Shown one piece after another: positions 38,387 to 48,063 of a DNA stretch of 64,000 nucleotides. The notes beneath the pieces are model-generated. The model ran no database searches. It saw nothing but the letters and a program-made list of their open reading frames with translations, and had not been told where the DNA came from. Source of the DNA: Nitrospira lenta (GTDB lineage: Bacteria > Nitrospirota > Nitrospiria > Nitrospirales > Nitrospiraceae). The translations under genes were made by a program, and so were the position numbers. Location: the NCBI GenBank assembly GCA_945865525.1, contig CAMBDY010000007.1:1-64000 (forward strand). The letters run 5' to 3'. Within the stretch, counting starts at the first letter, position 1. Each line of letters begins with the position of its first letter.

Positions 38387-38908
38387 CTACTCTTTGACCG
38401 TCATAATCATGGGGATCGGCTCTAAGGGATTATCGCAGTCGTCTCTGACTGCCGCAACGATCTTGTCCACCACATCCATGCCACGAAAGACCTCGCCAAA
38501 CACTGTGTAGGTCCGGTCCAGTCCACTGTTGTCCGCGACGCTGATATAGAACTGCGAGCCGCTGTCGTTAAAGTCCCTCGTGCTGTTGCTCTCCCGTGGC
38601 ACCTTGGCCATCGCGAGGGCGCCACGCTTATGAGGTCGGTCGCTCGTCTCGGGATTCAGCCAGTAGCCGGGGCTGCCGGATCCGTGCAGGGAGCGGTCCG
38701 AGTTTTTGCTCAAGGGATCGCCGCCTTGGATGATAAAGCCTGGGACGACGCGATGGAAGGTGGTGCCATTATAGAATTCCATCTTGACGAGCTTGATAAA
38801 GTTCTCGACATGGCGCGGCGCGTCATCGGGGTAGAAGCGAACTTTGATCTCACCGAAGGGCGTCGTGATGGTGACGCGGGGATCGATTTTTTGGAATTGC
38901 ATCGTCAT
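38387..38908 (-). CDS. Cyclophilin-type peptidyl-prolyl isomerase
   Basis: A 173-residue cyclophilin that speeds proline isomerisation in protein folding. The active-site FHRVVPGFIIQGGDP and the SGSQFYISV motif are present, and the TYTVFGEVFRGMDVVDKI strand-helix is typical. There is no signal peptide, so it is probably cytoplasmic. ATG 38908 is followed two codons later by ATG 38902; neither has a clear ribosome site. A longer frame adds eight residues from 38932. It is convergent with the Memo-like gene. Confidence 0.93.
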   Translation of the reverse strand: MTMQFQKIDPRVTITTPFGEIKVRFYPDDAPRHVENFIKLVKMEFYNGTTFHRVVPGFIIQGGDPLSKNSDRSLHGSGSPGYWLNPETSDRPHKRGALAMAKVPRESNSTRDFNDSGSQFYISVADNSGLDRTYTVFGEVFRGMDVVDKIVAAVRDDCDNPLEPIPMIMTVKE

Positions 38909-39023
38909 TGCAGGTAAATGTAGCAGGGGCAAGCTTCAGGCGGCAAGAGGAGGGACGAAGTGATGACTGACCGGTGGGGGAGAAGAAGGAAGTAGGAACG
39001 AGGGTCGGTCCGATCAGTCCACA

Positions 39024-40349
39024 TTATGGATCACCCATCACATTTGTCAGCCCCTTGCCAGGATCGACCTTGAACCAGAGGAGGCCCCCCAGGATGGCAA
39101 TAGCCGCGGCCACGCCCAGTGCAATAGGCCAGCCCCAGTGATTGGCCAGCCAGGGAGTCAGGGTGGGGGAAATCGCCCCGCCGATATTGGCGCCGGTGTT
39201 CATGAGTCCAGATAGTGTGCCAGCATGGACTTTGGACAGATCAATCGTCGAGGCCCAGTAGGCGCCGATGGCAAAGTAGAGCCAGCCTGCTCCGAATGAG
39301 AGGCAGGTGATCGCGAGAAAGGGAGATTCGATGCAGGCTCCCAGAGCAATCGAGACTCCGGCCAGAATCATGCTGGTCATGCCTACCACAGCCCGCCCTG
39401 TGGTGAGCCCATAGGCGGCTGCGAGCCGATCGGTCGCCCAGCCTCCCAGGGGACACATGACCAACATGGCTAGAAAGGGAGCAGAGGCATAGAGCCCTCC
39501 CCGAAGTACATCGAACCCCCGAACATTCACTAGATACAAGTAGAACCAGGACAGATAGACGTAGGCGACGTAGCCAAGGCAACTGTAGCTGAGCACTAGC
39601 CACCAGACGGTGGGGGTCTGTCTGAACGTTCGCCAGGGCACAGCGGTGTTGGTGGGTGGTTCATGCAGAAGAAGCGCCCGCTCTCCTTCATTGACCCAGG
39701 GATGTTCATAAGGATGGCTGCGTGAGAGGAGCCACCAGAGAAGTCCCATCCCGAGTCCGAGCAGACTGGCGAGATAGAAAACAGTTTGCCAGCCCCAGTT
39801 CACCATGACCCAGGCAGCGATAGGCGGGGTCATGGCTGAGCCTAATCCAATGCCACCGATTGCGACCCCGATACCGAAGCCTCGCGCATGAGCCGGAAAC
39901 CAATTGGTAATGGCGCGGTTGAAGGTGGGTAGGGCTACGGCCTCTCCAAGCCCCAGGCAGAATCGCACGAGCACTAAGGCGCCAACCGTTCCGACGAGGC
40001 CCCCGAGCCAAGAGGCGGCGACCATGGCGGTGAAGGCGGTACAGACCGACCACCAGAGGAGCGCGCCGGTTAGCACCACTCGCGCGCCGAAGCGATCGGC
40101 CATCCATCCACCGGGAATCTGGAAGAGCGCGTAGCCGATGACGAAGGCCGAGAAGATCCATCCCATCTGTTGATCGGTAATGCCGTAGGCCGGCATCATT
40201 TGCCGCGCGGTTACAGAAATATTGACGCGGTCGATATAGGTGACGACGCTGACAAAAAAGAGCAGGGAAAGGATGAGCCAGCGTATTCGGGATGGGCGGG
40301 TAGTCGGTTGGTTCACAGAATTGGGTTGTGCGGTCTGTAACAGAGGCAT
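39024..40349 (-). CDS. MFS transporter, anion:cation symporter type
   Basis: A 441-residue major facilitator with twelve predicted membrane segments. SVVTYIDRVNISVTA near the N-terminus and PGGWMADRFGARVVL (motif A) are typical of the ACS family, whose members move organic anions such as hexuronates, phthalate or tartrate. The substrate cannot be read from the sequence. It stands alone on the minus strand, divergent from the AsmA-like gene and 115 bases from the isomerase gene. Confidence 0.88.
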   Translation of the reverse strand: MPLLQTAQPNSVNQPTTRPSRIRWLILSLLFFVSVVTYIDRVNISVTARQMMPAYGITDQQMGWIFSAFVIGYALFQIPGGWMADRFGARVVLTGALLWWSVCTAFTAMVAASWLGGLVGTVGALVLVRFCLGLGEAVALPTFNRAITNWFPAHARGFGIGVAIGGIGLGSAMTPPIAAWVMVNWGWQTVFYLASLLGLGMGLLWWLLSRSHPYEHPWVNEGERALLLHEPPTNTAVPWRTFRQTPTVWWLVLSYSCLGYVAYVYLSWFYLYLVNVRGFDVLRGGLYASAPFLAMLVMCPLGGWATDRLAAAYGLTTGRAVVGMTSMILAGVSIALGACIESPFLAITCLSFGAGWLYFAIGAYWASTIDLSKVHAGTLSGLMNTGANIGGAISPTLTPWLANHWGWPIALGVAAAIAILGGLLWFKVDPGKGLTNVMGDP

Positions 40350-40534
40350 AGAGATTCTGGATTATAGCGGGTTCAGACGGTTTCCTCATCTAGTGAAAGA
40401 GACAGGGGCGATGCGAGGATTTCCTTGTCCTGATGCAGGCTTAGTAGATTTCATGCAGGTGATTGGGTAAGATGCCTTACTCGTAGACCTGATGCGGTTT
40501 ATCCCCCCGTATAACCGATCGTAGGGAGCAGGCG

Positions 40535-43500
40535 TTGGTTCGAAATCGCCGTATCATTATTCTGAGCGCCGTTGTGCTGATCGGCGTCCTCATGCTGATG
40601 GTTTTGCCCTCCCTTACCGGCGGTGAGTATCTCAAAGATTTCTTCCTGCAGCAGTTGGAGGAGGGGATCGGACGAAAGATTGACGTTCATCGCGCCAAAC
40701 TGGTGCTCTTCCCCCGCCTTCGTTTGGAACTTACGCAGGTTGCGATTCACGATCGGAACTCCAATGACATTTTGTTGTCTGCTAAAAGACTCGATTTAGT
40801 TCTGCGCTTGCTCCCGCTGCTGCGTAAACAGGTTGTGGGGAAGCGGTTGTTGATCGAGGAACCGATTTTGACGCTCCGGCGCGATCAGAGTGGGCACTGG
40901 AATTTTCCTGATGAGGCCGCACAAGGAGGCGAAACCGAGGAAGGCCCCGTGCAGACGATCAGTCGAGTCTTCCGTATTCGTGAAGCCACGTTGGTTAAGG
41001 GGAAGCTGATCATTATCGATGATGCTCATCCGGATGGGACTCGATCGATGGCCCTGGAGTCGGTGGATGCGTCACTGGTGGTCAGGGCGGAGCGGGGCCA
41101 GGCGGATCTGCAGATCTCTGCCGCTCATGCCAGCGACAAGGGTCTGTCTACCCTCTCGTTGACGGGGATGATTACCACTGCGCCGCGTCCGCTCCTGGCC
41201 GCCAATGATTTTGTGGCCTCGCAGGTCCGGCTCCAGTTCGATGGCACCCTAGATGCTGCAGATGTGAATCTTCGGGATGTGGCAGACTTTTTCGGGCGGC
41301 GTCCAGTTCCTGAGCAGCTGCAGGGTGTCGTGAATGTGCGTAGTCTTGTGCACGCCGTCCCAGGCGTGGCCGGCTATGATGTCCTCCTGTCCGATCTCTC
41401 CGTGAACCTCAAACAGCTGTCCCTCACAGGCCAAGCGAGCCTCTCCGGTCTGCTGACGCCTCAGCCCACCTTTGCTGTGACCTTCGCGGCATCCCCAATC
41501 CAATTACGCCAGTTGCTCATGCAGTTGCCGGCTCAGTGGGTCCATCCGCAGTTGCCCGCGATCATTCAGGAGCGGGAGATCGATGGGATCGTGGAGATCG
41601 TCTCGGCGAGGATCACGGGGTCATTGGCGGCAGGACCGCCGCGCTCGTTGACGGGGGAGTTTCGTGTGAGCCAGGCGCAGGCACTGATCGGGGAGAGTCG
41701 CGTCCCTGCCAAGGATGTGTCCGCAGTTGTGTCGGTCGAAGTTGGTCGCATCCGCGTGTCGAGTTTGAGCGGACTCTATGGTGCGCTCCATATGAATGAT
41801 AGTAAGGCGCTCGTGTCATTTCTGGAGGCGGGTCCCTGGTTGGACATGGATATTACTGGGACGATGGCTGCCGAAGACTTGACGAAGTTTCTCGCGAAGG
41901 CTGTCACGTCAGAACAGTTGTCGCGCGCGCTGGCCACCTCGCGCAATGTCGAAGGCATGGCTAGCCCCACGTTTCGGTTGGTTGGCCCGCTCAATCAGCC
42001 TGGTGGCATCACCTTTGCTGGGGGAGAGATTATCGTGCAGGGGATCAGCCTGACGAATGCGTTATTACCGGAGCGGTTGACCGGCTTACAGGGTCGGTTT
42101 GTGCTGTCGGATGGCGGGACCAAGTTCGATCAGGTGACGGGACATTTTGGGGATCTGGCCTGGCAAGTGAGCGGGAGTATCATGGGTGGCCGTGCCAGTC
42201 TGTTTCAAGATTTCCTGATTCGGATCAACGGCGATGCAGGGCATATGATTCGGTTGCTACCCGCGAATAGCATTTCGGACAAAATGATTGACGGGCTGGT
42301 CAGTGGGGCTGTGGTCTTGACCGGTCCAACCCTGTCCCCGCATGTGCGGGGGGAGATGGTGTTGACCGAGTCGAAAGTGACGCTGGCTGGCCTAGTGGAA
42401 AAACCAATTGGCGCCCAGGCGACGGTGGAATTCGAGGGGATAATTTCGCAGGCCGGAGCCTTGCTTGAGAGGATAGAGCTGATTGCTCCACCACTTCGGC
42501 TGCCAGTCAAAGGCAAGATTCAACTGGGTAAAGAGTTTGCCGTCGATGCCTCGTTATCGACCGGGACTCTGCCCTTGTCCCGTTGGCCGACATGGCTTAC
42601 GAAGGGCAGCTTTGAGGCGGGGAGTATCGAGCTGTCACTTGAGTTGAAGGGGACGGGGCTAAATTGGAGCGGAGTGCGAACCACCGGGTGGCTGGCCATG
42701 ACCAATGGCTTGATGAATGCCACAGGGGCCGAGGGCCCGATCCAGGACCTGTATCTGCGGGTCCACTTCGTGCCAAACGGCGCCGAGATTAAACGGCTGT
42801 CCTTCCGTCTATTGGGTAGCGACCTTGCGATGGAAGGGACGGTCCAGAATTGGCCGGCGAAACCGGCGATTAGAGCTAAGATCGAATCCAGTCAGATGGA
42901 CCTCGACCTTCTCATTCCCAAAGGCAACCGGTCTCCAGTGCGAGATTTTCTTGAAACCCTTGCCGCGACCAGCACGGTCCAGGCTACGGTGTCGATGGCG
43001 CGTAGCCATTACGGTCATCTCAAGTTCGGGAATCTCTCCGCTCGGGTCACGATTCAAAACGGTGCCCTGGAGGTGGATCGGCTGTCCGGTCGGTCAGCCA
43101 GCGGGGAAGTGGCGGGCCATTTTGTGGTGCATCTGCCGCCCCATCAGCCAGCGGCTGCCGAGGTCTCGGTGCAGGCGACGGGCTTGCGGGTAGAAGATTT
43201 GCTGAAACTCCTGGGCGAGAAAGAAGCGAGTTTGGCGACGGGAGAGGTGCGGGTGACGGGGACGATCAGCGGGCATGGACGGAATCCGAACGGACTTTCG
43301 CCTACGCTGAACGGGAAAGTGGAAGTCGCGCTTGAAAATGGGCGCCTATTGAAATCGCAGAAGCGAATGCTGTGGAAAATCATCAGCATTCTGAATTTAC
43401 CGGCGGTATTGCAGGGGAAGGTAGATTTGGAGAAAGAGGGGTTGGCCTATAACAAGATTACGGCGACGATGGTTGCGAAGAACGGCCTACTCGAGACAGA

Positions 43501-43894
43501 GAACTTGATCATCGATAGCCCGATCGTCAAGATGACCGCCGCCGGCAGTTACGATGTGTCGACGGATCAAATCAACATGATCTGGGCTGTTAGTCCGTTT
43601 GGTTCCTATTCAAAACTTATCGACAGGATTCCGCTCTTCGGAAGGATTTTTGCCGGTGAGCGCAAAGGCTTAACCACGGCCCTATTCTCTGTCAAAGGGC
43701 CCATCCAGGATCCGGAGGTGGTGTACCTACCGATACAGTCGTTCGCCAGCGGTGTGACGGGGCTGGCGCAACTCGCGTTTGACATCTTGAAGAACACCGT
43801 GATGTTGCCGATTGATCTCATTACCCCTGAGGAGGGCAAGGGCGCCAAGAAAGATGTGATTCCTGCGCCAGAAGCGGCGCCAGCCGCGCCTTGA
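40535..43894 (+). CDS. AsmA-like protein, 1119 residues
   Basis: A large inner-membrane-anchored periplasmic protein. After TTG 40535 (GGGAG seven bases upstream) a signal anchor (about 6-27) leads into an AsmA N-terminal domain (RKIDVHRAKLVLFPRLRLEL). A long beta-rich repeat region follows, and the C-terminal AsmA module (TENLIIDSPIVKMTAAGSYD, then LFSVKGPIQDPEV) precedes a low-complexity tail of Glu, Ala and Pro. Relatives such as TamB and YhdP carry lipids between the membranes, so a role in outer-membrane lipid supply is likely (inference from family). No translocation partner is adjacent; a peptidase gene follows. Confidence 0.88.
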   Translation: MVRNRRIIILSAVVLIGVLMLMVLPSLTGGEYLKDFFLQQLEEGIGRKIDVHRAKLVLFPRLRLELTQVAIHDRNSNDILLSAKRLDLVLRLLPLLRKQVVGKRLLIEEPILTLRRDQSGHWNFPDEAAQGGETEEGPVQTISRVFRIREATLVKGKLIIIDDAHPDGTRSMALESVDASLVVRAERGQADLQISAAHASDKGLSTLSLTGMITTAPRPLLAANDFVASQVRLQFDGTLDAADVNLRDVADFFGRRPVPEQLQGVVNVRSLVHAVPGVAGYDVLLSDLSVNLKQLSLTGQASLSGLLTPQPTFAVTFAASPIQLRQLLMQLPAQWVHPQLPAIIQEREIDGIVEIVSARITGSLAAGPPRSLTGEFRVSQAQALIGESRVPAKDVSAVVSVEVGRIRVSSLSGLYGALHMNDSKALVSFLEAGPWLDMDITGTMAAEDLTKFLAKAVTSEQLSRALATSRNVEGMASPTFRLVGPLNQPGGITFAGGEIIVQGISLTNALLPERLTGLQGRFVLSDGGTKFDQVTGHFGDLAWQVSGSIMGGRASLFQDFLIRINGDAGHMIRLLPANSISDKMIDGLVSGAVVLTGPTLSPHVRGEMVLTESKVTLAGLVEKPIGAQATVEFEGIISQAGALLERIELIAPPLRLPVKGKIQLGKEFAVDASLSTGTLPLSRWPTWLTKGSFEAGSIELSLELKGTGLNWSGVRTTGWLAMTNGLMNATGAEGPIQDLYLRVHFVPNGAEIKRLSFRLLGSDLAMEGTVQNWPAKPAIRAKIESSQMDLDLLIPKGNRSPVRDFLETLAATSTVQATVSMARSHYGHLKFGNLSARVTIQNGALEVDRLSGRSASGEVAGHFVVHLPPHQPAAAEVSVQATGLRVEDLLKLLGEKEASLATGEVRVTGTISGHGRNPNGLSPTLNGKVEVALENGRLLKSQKRMLWKIISILNLPAVLQGKVDLEKEGLAYNKITATMVAKNGLLETENLIIDSPIVKMTAAGSYDVSTDQINMIWAVSPFGSYSKLIDRIPLFGRIFAGERKGLTTALFSVKGPIQDPEVVYLPIQSFASGVTGLAQLAFDILKNTVMLPIDLITPEEGKGAKKDVIPAPEAAPAAP

Positions 43895-43928
43895 CCGACC
43901 TCCCACCCCGTGTTAAATTTTGAGTGTA

Positions 43929-45080
43929 ATGAGTATGGCTTCATCGACTGCTGAGTCTCAACGCGCTACGGTCTTTATCGCTGCCAGCGAGAGCGATTCT
44001 AATCTCTATTACACGACGAAGTTTATCGCGCCGGACCCCTTTATCTATCTCGAGATCAAAGGGGAGCGGATTTTGGTGATGAGTGATCTCGAAATGGATC
44101 GGGCGAAGAGTCAATCGTCCGTCGATCGGGTGCTGTCCTACTCGGAGATCGAAGGCCGTGCAAAGAGGGAGGGTATCGCCGAGCCTGGTACGGTCGAGGT
44201 GGTCCATATCCTCCTGCGGGAAGCCGGCATCACGCAGATCCTGGTCCCGGCCAACTTTCCTTTCGGCCATGCCGTCAAGTTCCAGTCGTTGGGATATCAG
44301 CTCCACTCCAAGCGAGACCCCTTCTACGAACAACGGATGGTGAAGACCGCCGAGGAAGTGCGCTATATCGAAATTGCACAGCGCGCGACTGAGCAAGCGG
44401 TTGCGGCGGCGCACGACCTACTGCGCCAGGCCTCGATCAAGAAAGATCAGCTCTGGTTCGAAGGTGCGGCGCTGACGTCCGAGCGAGTAAAGAAGTTCAT
44501 TAATGTGGCTTTGATGGAGAACGACTGTGTGGCGCAGCATACTATCGTTGCCGGTGGGGAGCAGGCGTGTGATCCTCACAACGAAGGGAGCGGGCCGTTG
44601 CCTGCCCACCGCAGCGTGATTTTCGATGTCTTTCCCCGTTCGGCTTCAAACCGATATTTCGCCGACATGTCACGAACCGTGGTACGGGGGACTCCAAGTT
44701 CCGAACTGAAGCGGCTCTATCAGACGGTCTTGGACGCGCAGGAAGAGGCCATCACGAAAATCAAAGACGGAGCGGATGGACAACGTATTCATCAAGGGAT
44801 CTGTGCCAGGTTTGAAAAAGCTGGGTATAAGACTGGCCTTGTTGATGGCCGGATGCAGGGTTATTTTCACGGCACCGGTCATGGCGTCGGCCTCGATATT
44901 CATGAAGCGCCCCGTATCAGCCGCACGGGATCGCTTCTTCAAGAAGGTCATGTGGTCACCGTCGAGCCTGGCCTTTATTATCCAGGTCTGGGGGCCGTTC
45001 GTATTGAGGACATGGTACTCGTCACGAAAGACGGTTGCCGTAACCTGACGAACTTCCCTAAGGTCTTCGAACTGGGCTGA
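43929..45080 (+). CDS. M24 family Xaa-Pro aminopeptidase
   Basis: A cytoplasmic metallopeptidase that removes N-terminal residues before proline. The creatinase-type N-domain precedes a pita-bread domain with all five metal ligands: D in IFDVFPR, D in YFADMSRT, H in HGTGHGVGLDIHE, E in VEPGLYYPG and E in VRIEDMV. It has 383 residues from ATG 43929; ATG 43935 is nearly equivalent and the in-frame TTG 43920 is less likely. No ribosome site is obvious. A word-repeat spacer follows before the SdhB-like gene. Confidence 0.9.
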   Translation: MSMASSTAESQRATVFIAASESDSNLYYTTKFIAPDPFIYLEIKGERILVMSDLEMDRAKSQSSVDRVLSYSEIEGRAKREGIAEPGTVEVVHILLREAGITQILVPANFPFGHAVKFQSLGYQLHSKRDPFYEQRMVKTAEEVRYIEIAQRATEQAVAAAHDLLRQASIKKDQLWFEGAALTSERVKKFINVALMENDCVAQHTIVAGGEQACDPHNEGSGPLPAHRSVIFDVFPRSASNRYFADMSRTVVRGTPSSELKRLYQTVLDAQEEAITKIKDGADGQRIHQGICARFEKAGYKTGLVDGRMQGYFHGTGHGVGLDIHEAPRISRTGSLLQEGHVVTVEPGLYYPGLGAVRIEDMVLVTKDGCRNLTNFPKVFELG

Positions 45081-45151
45081 CGAAGTGCTGAGTTCTTAGC
45101 AATTCGTTTCTATCGACTCAGTTCGCAGCACTCATGGCTCGGCACTAGCCT

Positions 45152-46105
45152 ATGCGTCTCACCTTCACCATTCAGCGATTTAACCCCGAAGTTGATTCTT
45201 CCGCCCATCCACAAGAGATCCGCCTCGACGTCGGGCGGGGGATGACTGTCCTCGATGCCCTCATCCGTATCAAACAGGAGTGCGACGGGAGCTTGGCCCT
45301 CCGCTATTCCTGCCGCTCCTCGATTTGCGGCTCCTGCGCGATGACGATCAATGGTAGCGAGAAGCTAGCCTGCCGTACTTCGCTCAGGAAAGAGCTTGAG
45401 CGACATAGGCAGATTACGGTCGCGCCTTTGCGTAATTTTCCTGTAATCAAGGATCTGGTCGTGGATATGGCGCCCTTCTGGGGGAAGATCCGTGATGTAC
45501 AGCCGTGGCTCTCGCCAGGTAGTGCTTTGCCCAGAGCAGGTGGGGCTCATTCCCATCCGGAGTTTCACAATGTGGATGCCTGCATTATGTGCGGTGCGTG
45601 CGTCGCGGCTTGTACGGTGTATGAAGTGTCGAAGGGGTTTGCCGGTCCTGCTGCCTTGGCGAAGGCTGATCGGTTTCTTTCGGATCCGCGAGAAGCAGGC
45701 GCTTCGACGAGGGCCCGGTTGTCAGCGCTCCAAGGTGAGCATGGGATCTGGGATTGCACGCGCTGCAATTTTTGCGTCGAAGTCTGTCCGAAAGATGTTC
45801 AGCCGATGGAGGCGATCATTCGGTTGCGGCGGGCTTCGCTTGACCGGGGGATGACCACGACCGGTGGCGCACGCCATATTCTCGGTTTTACCTCATTGGT
45901 CGAGCAGCAGGGGCATTTGAACGAAGCGCTCATGCCACTGAAAGTGGTGGGGCTCTCGCCGAGTCGCCTGCTCCATATTCTGCCTCTGGGTATCAAGATG
46001 CTGCTTAAGGGGAAAATACCGAATCCTCTCGGCCATGCGTTCCCTGGCCTCAGCCATCTCAAGGCCCTGATTCGACGGGCGAAACGTCCCATGCCGCCGG
46101 TCTGA
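45152..46105 (+). CDS. sdhB: Succinate dehydrogenase/fumarate reductase iron-sulfur subunit
   Basis: A 317-residue electron-transfer subunit. The N-terminal ferredoxin domain binds [2Fe-2S] through C54, C59, C62 and C74. The C-terminal domain has two CxxCxxCxxxC motifs (CIMCGACVAAC and CTRCNFCVEVC), both of the [4Fe-4S] type; in E. coli SdhB the second region builds a [3Fe-4S] cluster. Two [4Fe-4S] motifs fit the SdhE-containing (type E) or thiol:fumarate reductase-like enzymes, and a CCG-domain protein is encoded at 48064. The flavoprotein subunit is not in the window. The tail of about 80 residues is basic and may touch the membrane. Confidence 0.88.
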   Translation: MRLTFTIQRFNPEVDSSAHPQEIRLDVGRGMTVLDALIRIKQECDGSLALRYSCRSSICGSCAMTINGSEKLACRTSLRKELERHRQITVAPLRNFPVIKDLVVDMAPFWGKIRDVQPWLSPGSALPRAGGAHSHPEFHNVDACIMCGACVAACTVYEVSKGFAGPAALAKADRFLSDPREAGASTRARLSALQGEHGIWDCTRCNFCVEVCPKDVQPMEAIIRLRRASLDRGMTTTGGARHILGFTSLVEQQGHLNEALMPLKVVGLSPSRLLHILPLGIKMLLKGKIPNPLGHAFPGLSHLKALIRRAKRPMPPV

Positions 46106-46268
46106 CTCTATGGATTGAACCCTTTTTTCTTGAAGAGATTGCATGTTCGCTCGTAAGGATGCAGGGCGAGCAGGCCGAGACAAGACGGCATATGGTGCGA
46201 TCTTCGAGGCACAAGCGGAGGCGTGAGCTTAATCGATATCCCTTCAGCACCTAGGGAAGTAGCAGGAT

Positions 46269-47963
46269 CTAAGGCTTGAGTCGATGGCCATAGAGTAACG
46301 TGATATTAATGCGCCGGCTGAGATAGTCATCTTTAAAGCTGATCTCGTCAGTTTCGTGGAAGAGATCGGAGTTGAAGACTACTGCGCGATTGGCCTGATA
46401 GGGAATCTTGATCGTCTGCGCACCCACCTCTTTGAGCCAGGTGAGAATTTTCGGTTTGTTTTGGTCGCTGTTATAGTCCTGAAAGTTCCATGTTCGTGGG
46501 GCTTCCTTGTTGTAGACGATCAACCCGCCCGTTTCTCGGTTTAGGTTGGCCTCGTCAGGCGTAATCCAGAAATTCACATTGACCGCCGCGGCGTCAGCAT
46601 GGATGCTGAGGCCACGGCGCGTGCTGTCGTGCTTAAACGCCCAGGCTTGGGTGAGCCGGTGCTGCTTGAAGATGCGAGGGAATTTGAGCCGCAATTCCTC
46701 GGCGATCTGGAGGAGCAGTGGTGAGGCGAACCCGTCTCCCAGGAAGGCCCCGCTATAACCATTTTCGTAATCCTTCTTCCAGATTGTGGACTCCCAACAG
46801 AACCGTCGCAACTCTTCCAGCGCTTCATTTTTAAGGAGCCCATCGATAAAGGTGGCTTCTGGCTGCTTGGCTAGATAGCGGGATTCCACTGCCTCCACGT
46901 CCAGGGCAGGATGAAGTGCGCCATTAGAAATAAGCTTAGTTTGGGCGCGATAGAGGAGCCGATTGAAGGAGGTAGCGACTGGCGCAAGCTCCTGGGGGGT
47001 AATGACAATTCGATTGCCACGATCGGGGCGGCGGGCTAATTCGTGATGGAGCAACTGGAGTGAATGGAGATAGGGGCGCTGGTCATCGCGTAGCAGTTGC
47101 TGGTCAAAAAGATATTGGACTTGTTCCAAATCATGCTTGATACGTGAGCGATAGACGAAGGCGTCGGTGATTGGCTTGCCATGGTCATGTTTGGTCTGCG
47201 CCGAAAGTTGAAGACAGTTGATGGATTTTTCGTCTTTCCTAGCCCAGAGCCAGGCGATGCCGAGGTTGTAGAGGGCCTTCAGATAGCCAGGCATGATCGT
47301 GAGGGCCTGGGTGAATGATGCAATGGCCTCATCCAGCGATCCGGTTTCCATCAAGGCTAGGCCAAGATTGTTGAGGGCTTCGATATGCGTCGGTTTTAGT
47401 TGAAGGGCTTGGCGATAGGAGGTGATAGCTCTCGCCATCTGCCCCTGCTCCTTTAAGGCGACGCCTAGATTGTTGTGGGTATCCGCATGGGACGGATTGA
47501 GTGTCAGGGCTTTCTGGTAGGCTGCAATGGATTCGGGGATTGCACCTTGGTTTTTGAGTCCATTGCCCAGATTGATCCAGGCTTCCAGATGTTGTGGATT
47601 TAATGTGACGGCCTGTCGATAGGCATGAACGGCTTCGTTTGGTCGAGCAGCCTTCTGGCTCACGACCCCGAGGTTAAACCAATAGAGGGGTGAGGCAGGG
47701 GCCTGTTCGATGGCGTGTGAGATTGCGGCAATGGCGTCGTCGAATCGGTTGAGCCGATAGAGTACGAGTCCGAGACAATGCAAGGCCTCTGGATCATTCG
47801 GGGCTTGGCCCAGGGCTTGTCGATAGATCAGTTCGGCCTTTTGAAACGACCCGCTTTGGAGATGTCCCGTGCCTTCATTCAGCAAGGCTCGGATATCCGG
47901 GTTGTTCGGCGTGTCACTGACAAGGGCTTGAGGCACGGGAGGAGGACCTTTAATCGGTTTCAT
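46269..47963 (-). CDS. TPR protein with C-terminal 2-oxoglutarate/Fe(II) oxygenase domain
   Basis: A 564-residue fusion. Residues 25-260 hold about seven tetratricopeptide repeats (NLGVALKEQGQMARAITSYRQAL style). Residues 365-564 resemble a 2OG-Fe(II) dioxygenase of the prolyl hydroxylase type: H455-x-D457, a double-stranded core NVNFWITPDEANL, H536 in LFHETD and R551 before NITLLYG as the 2-oxoglutarate anchor. Substrate is unknown; TPRs suggest a protein target. ATG 47963 is chosen; an in-frame TTG 48002 also lacks a ribosome site. It lies between, and opposite to, the SdhB-like and CCG genes. Confidence 0.82.
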   Translation of the reverse strand: MKPIKGPPPVPQALVSDTPNNPDIRALLNEGTGHLQSGSFQKAELIYRQALGQAPNDPEALHCLGLVLYRLNRFDDAIAAISHAIEQAPASPLYWFNLGVVSQKAARPNEAVHAYRQAVTLNPQHLEAWINLGNGLKNQGAIPESIAAYQKALTLNPSHADTHNNLGVALKEQGQMARAITSYRQALQLKPTHIEALNNLGLALMETGSLDEAIASFTQALTIMPGYLKALYNLGIAWLWARKDEKSINCLQLSAQTKHDHGKPITDAFVYRSRIKHDLEQVQYLFDQQLLRDDQRPYLHSLQLLHHELARRPDRGNRIVITPQELAPVATSFNRLLYRAQTKLISNGALHPALDVEAVESRYLAKQPEATFIDGLLKNEALEELRRFCWESTIWKKDYENGYSGAFLGDGFASPLLLQIAEELRLKFPRIFKQHRLTQAWAFKHDSTRRGLSIHADAAAVNVNFWITPDEANLNRETGGLIVYNKEAPRTWNFQDYNSDQNKPKILTWLKEVGAQTIKIPYQANRAVVFNSDLFHETDEISFKDDYLSRRINITLLYGHRLKP

Positions 47964-48063
47964 GCTGCGTTGAGGGTATACGAAAATTGAAGACGTGGTC
48001 AAAGGGGGGGCGGCACGGTGACTTTCCGAAAAGTAGAAGTTATACTTCGAGGATGGTAGATCT

